A DNA stretch of 7,274 nt, taken from the NCBI GenBank assembly GCA_007134165.1, contig SLLJ01000223.1, positions 1 to 7,274 on the forward strand, given 5' to 3'. The DNA comes from Nitriliruptoraceae bacterium. Its GTDB lineage: Bacteria; Actinomycetota; Nitriliruptoria; Nitriliruptorales; Nitriliruptoraceae. The first letter of the stretch is position 1. The number at the start of each line of letters is the position of its first letter. The notes below the pieces were generated by a model, which was not told the origin of the DNA, did not search any database, and worked only from the letters and a program-made list of their open reading frames with translations. Shown piece by piece: positions 5,292 to 7,274 of this stretch. A program made the translations under genes and the position numbers.

Positions 5292-5313
5292 GCGGCAGCG
5301 AACCCACGCTCAC
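5288..5313. terminator. Shared hairpin between convergent genes, stop codons in its arms
   Basis: GTGAGCG (5288-5294) and CGCTCAC (5307-5313) are perfect inverted arms around a 12-base loop. The gre stop codon TGA (5289-5291) lies in the left arm, and the lipoprotein stop codon (5310-5312, TGA on the minus strand) lies at the mirror position in the right arm. Only 18 bases separate the two coding regions. There is no T tract on either side, so bidirectional termination is plausible but not shown. Confidence 0.5.
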
Positions 5314-5837
5314 CTCTCGTCGGCGGCCGCATCGCTGAAGCAGGCCATCAGGTCGTCGAACCGCTCCGTGAAGACCTCGTCCATGAGGTCGTCGAGTTCG
5401 TCAGCGTCGAGCAGCTGCGCATCGGTGAAGTCGCGCAGCAGATCGATGATGCAGGCGCAGTCCTCAGGGCGTTCGCCATCGGCGACGCATTCCGCCTCCC
5501 ACGCATCCAGCGACTGCGCGTCCTCACTGCTGCCGGTGCCTCCCGGGTCGTCCGCCGCATCAGCCTCGTCCGCCGGATCAGTCTCGTCCGCCGCATCAGC
5601 CTCGTCCGCGGCATCAGTCTCGTCTGCCGGATCGGCCTCGTCCGCCGGATCAGCCTCGTCCGCCGCATCAGCCTCGTCCGCAGGGTCGGCCTCGTCCGCA
5701 GGATCAGCAGCAGTCGCCGGTCCGGGATCCTCCATGACCACGAAGGCGAGATCGTCGACGTCCTCGGCTTCACCCGCACCGCCACAGCCGAGCACGGGGA
5801 CCATCAGCACCGCCACGGCCACCAGCCACCACTTCAT
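5310..5837 (-). CDS. Acidic hexapeptide-repeat lipoprotein
   Basis: A 175-residue predicted lipoprotein of unknown function. The N-terminus MKWWLVAVAVLMVPVLGC is a lipoprotein signal peptide with lipobox VLGC, so C18 would be lipidated and the protein anchored on the outer face of the membrane. Residues 44-97 are nine tandem hexads of the form (A/T)D(P/A)ADE (the last ends ADD), a highly acidic, probably extended spacer. The C-terminal part (about 108-175) is a compact-looking helical region with four cysteines (C117, C127, C129, C166), enough for two disulfides, and many acidic residues. The ATG at 5837 follows a strong AAGGAGAGG ribosome site. It lies 103 bases downstream of the ABC permease on the same strand and may be co-transcribed with it. 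I recognise no named family. Metal or cation binding by the acidic tract is possible, but nothing specific shows it. Confidence 0.85.
   Translation of the reverse strand: MKWWLVAVAVLMVPVLGCGGAGEAEDVDDLAFVVMEDPGPATAADPADEADPADEADAADEADPADEADPADETDAADEADAADETDPADEADAADDPGGTGSSEDAQSLDAWEAECVADGERPEDCACIIDLLRDFTDAQLLDADELDDLMDEVFTERFDDLMACFSDAAADER
5547..5708 (-). repeat. 18-bp minisatellite encoding the acidic hexads
   Basis: Nine consecutive 18-bp units, differing by a few bases each, encode residues 44-97 of the lipoprotein. Differences change Ala to Pro at the third residue and Ala to Thr at the first. Because the unit is a multiple of three, slippage would change spacer length without breaking the frame. 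Confidence 0.9.
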
Positions 5838-5940
5838 CGGCAGACCTCTCCTTCTGGGCGCCGGGGTGTCGGTGCCGGCGGCCTGGCTTCCGACCCTACG
5901 GAGGGGCGCCGAGCACCCGACAGGGCCGTTCGTCCCCCGG

Positions 5941-6810
5941 TCAACTCACCGCCCGACGGTAGGCGCGGGTCGCGAGCCCGCCGAACAGCAGCGTGATGCC
6001 CACGATCCAAGCCAGGGACTCGAGCACCTGACCGGCGGTGTCCTGGCCGGCCAGCAGCGCGGCATCGCCCAGCATCAATCCCCGCAGCGCGTTGGCGATG
6101 ACGGTGATCGGCTGGTTGTCGGCGAACACCCGCAGCCAGTCGGGCATGGTCTGGGTCGGCAGGAACACCGAGGAGGCGAACACCAGGGGGAAGACTGGCA
6201 GGAACACCGCCGACTGCGCGGCCTCCGGGTTGCGCACCAGCATACCGATGGTGGCCATCACCCATGACAGCGCGTAACCGAACGCCAGCGCCAGCGCGAA
6301 CCCGGCGAGGAAACCGAGCAGGTTGGTCTCGTAGCGGAAGCCGATCAGGAACCCGACCGCGAGCATGATGGTGAGCACCGCCGCGTTGCGAAAAAGGTCG
6401 GCCAGGGTCCGCCCGGTGAGCACCGCCGCCCGGGCCATCGGCAGCGACCGGAAGCGGTCGATGACCCCCTTGGACAGGTCCTCGGTCAGACCGATGGCCG
6501 TCTGCCCGGCGCCAAAGGTGGCGACCTGGATGACCAGCCCCGGCATGAGCCACTGGATGTACGCGTAGTCACCGGGGATCGCCTGGCCGATGGCACCGCC
6601 GAACACGTAGTTGAACAGCAGCAGGAACATCACCGGTTGCACGGTCGAGAACAGCAGCAGTTGCGGCAGTCGGACGTTGCGCAGCAGGTTTCGCCGGGTG
6701 AGCACAAGCGTGTCGGTGACGACCTGCCTCGGCGTCACCCGCACGCGCTGGACCGGGGCAGCGACGGGGTCCGGGCGGGCGTCGGCGGCGGTCGTGGGCT
6801 GCGTGCTCAT
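5941..6810 (-). CDS. ABC-2 type exporter permease, DrrB-like
   Basis: A 289-residue permease of the ABC-2 (daunorubicin-resistance DrrB) family, the membrane half of a two-protein exporter for drugs, lipids or polyketide-like compounds. A cytosolic N-terminus of about 45 residues is followed by about six membrane helices (near 50-70, 86-108, 143-158, 163-185, 191-209 and 262-282). Family motifs are visible: EDLSKGVIDRFRSLPMAR (about 110-127), VRNPEAAQ near 182-189, and FLPTQTMPDWL followed by NQPITVIANALRGL (about 206-235). The ATG at 6808-6810 overlaps the ATPase stop in an ATGA, and its ribosome site AGGAG (6817-6821) lies inside the ATPase gene, so the two are translationally coupled. The substrate cannot be told from sequence. 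The lipoprotein gene follows after 103 bases. Confidence 0.93.
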   Translation of the reverse strand: MSTQPTTAADARPDPVAAPVQRVRVTPRQVVTDTLVLTRRNLLRNVRLPQLLLFSTVQPVMFLLLFNYVFGGAIGQAIPGDYAYIQWLMPGLVIQVATFGAGQTAIGLTEDLSKGVIDRFRSLPMARAAVLTGRTLADLFRNAAVLTIMLAVGFLIGFRYETNLLGFLAGFALALAFGYALSWVMATIGMLVRNPEAAQSAVFLPVFPLVFASSVFLPTQTMPDWLRVFADNQPITVIANALRGLMLGDAALLAGQDTAGQVLESLAWIVGITLLFGGLATRAYRRAVS

Positions 6811-7274
6811 CGACGGCTCCTGCGGGCACGGCGCCGACCCCGACGGGTGGCGGTGGGATCGGATACGTCCGGATCCTCGACGTCGGAGGCGGGCCTCGGC
6901 TCGACCGGCTTGCCGGTGACGGCGAGGAAGACGTCGTCGAGGCTCGGGCGGTGCAGGGCGATGTCGGAGGTGCGCACCCCGGCGTCATCGAGCGCGCGGA
7001 CCGCAGCGAGCAGGGTCTGCGACCCGTCACGCGCCGGGATCCGCAGCCGCCCCCGGGACGGGTCACGGGTGACCGGGTCGCCGCCGACCCGTTCGAGCAC
7101 CTGCGTGGCCGCCGGGCGGTCGTCCTCGCCGACCGAGACCTCGAGCACCGCGCCGCCGAGCGCATCCTTGAGTTCGTCGGCGGTGCCCTCACTCACGATC
7201 CGGCCCTGGTCGATCACGGCGATGCGCTGGGCGAGACGGTCGGCCTCCTCGAGGTACTGCGTGGTGAGCAGCAC
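6807..7274 (-). CDS. ABC exporter ATPase, DrrA-like, C-terminal part
   Basis: Partial: the gene runs off the right edge, and only the last 155 residues are visible. The Walker A, signature and Walker B motifs lie outside the window. The visible part starts at the H-loop region VLLTTQYLEEADRLAQRI, with Gln in place of the usual switch His, as I recall for DrrA relatives. VIDQGRIVSEGTADELK and a regulatory C-terminal domain follow, with the conserved SLDDVFLAVTG, equivalent to the LDEVFL motif of DrrA. The protein ends in an Arg-rich tail (TRRGRRRARRSRR) of unknown role. It powers export by the overlapping permease gene. The GTG at the window edge is an internal codon, not the start. Confidence 0.92.
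   Translation of the reverse strand: MLLTTQYLEEADRLAQRIAVIDQGRIVSEGTADELKDALGGAVLEVSVGEDDRPAATQVLERVGGDPVTRDPSRGRLRIPARDGSQTLLAAVRALDDAGVRTSDIALHRPSLDDVFLAVTGKPVEPRPASDVEDPDVSDPTATRRGRRRARRSRR

Noticed and set aside
5838..5940. Separate promoter for the lipoprotein gene
   Set aside because: A TAGGGT-like hexamer (5893-5898, minus strand) exists, but the upstream partner is poor; co-transcription with the permease is at least as likely.
5834..6553. Minus-strand open frame of 239 codons inside the permease region
   Set aside because: Shifted frame of the ABC-2 permease; the permease frame carries all family motifs and membrane helices.

Overview
The window is a GC-rich chromosomal segment with strong G/C preference at third codon positions, GTG starts, a DrrAB-type ABC exporter pair and a class I phosphomannose isomerase of actinobacterial type. 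This points to a high-GC actinomycete. The class cannot be fixed from sequence alone.

Layout from left to right. (1) On the minus strand lies a complete mannose-6-phosphate isomerase gene (manA, 22-1329), whose stop codon sits in a G-rich 17-bp tandem repeat. (2) Divergent from it is a tRNA-Arg(UCU) gene (1442-1515). It is followed by a 16-bp tandem repeat, a 5'-truncated alpha/beta-hydrolase remnant (1635-1937) and a large 60-bp palindrome. (3) A VIT1/CCC1-family Fe/Mn transporter (2182-2973, plus) has a well-matched promoter about 130 bases upstream. (4) A gene-free stretch of about 590 bases (2974-3561) carries two copies of an imperfect direct repeat. (5) A cytosolic PAS-HisKA-HATPase sensor kinase (3562-4680, minus) and a Gre-family transcription factor (4833-5291, plus) diverge from a short intergenic region. 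That region holds a 6-5-6 palindrome over the kinase -35 box and the expected -35 region of the gre gene. (6) The gre gene converges on an acidic-repeat lipoprotein (5310-5837, minus); both stop codons are embedded in the arms of one hairpin. (7) The lipoprotein lies downstream of an ABC-2 permease (5941-6810, minus) and a partial ATPase (6807 to beyond the right edge). The last two overlap by 4 bases and form a DrrAB-like export pair.

Most of this is housekeeping or ordinary accessory content, and I see no complete undescribed multi-gene system. The items most worth follow-up are the shared kinase/gre control region with its palindrome, the divergent Gre-like protein without the usual tip signature, the hexapeptide-repeat lipoprotein beside the exporter, and the tRNA-proximal gene remnant with its repeats and palindrome. 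All functional statements are read by eye from sequence; no database search was run.
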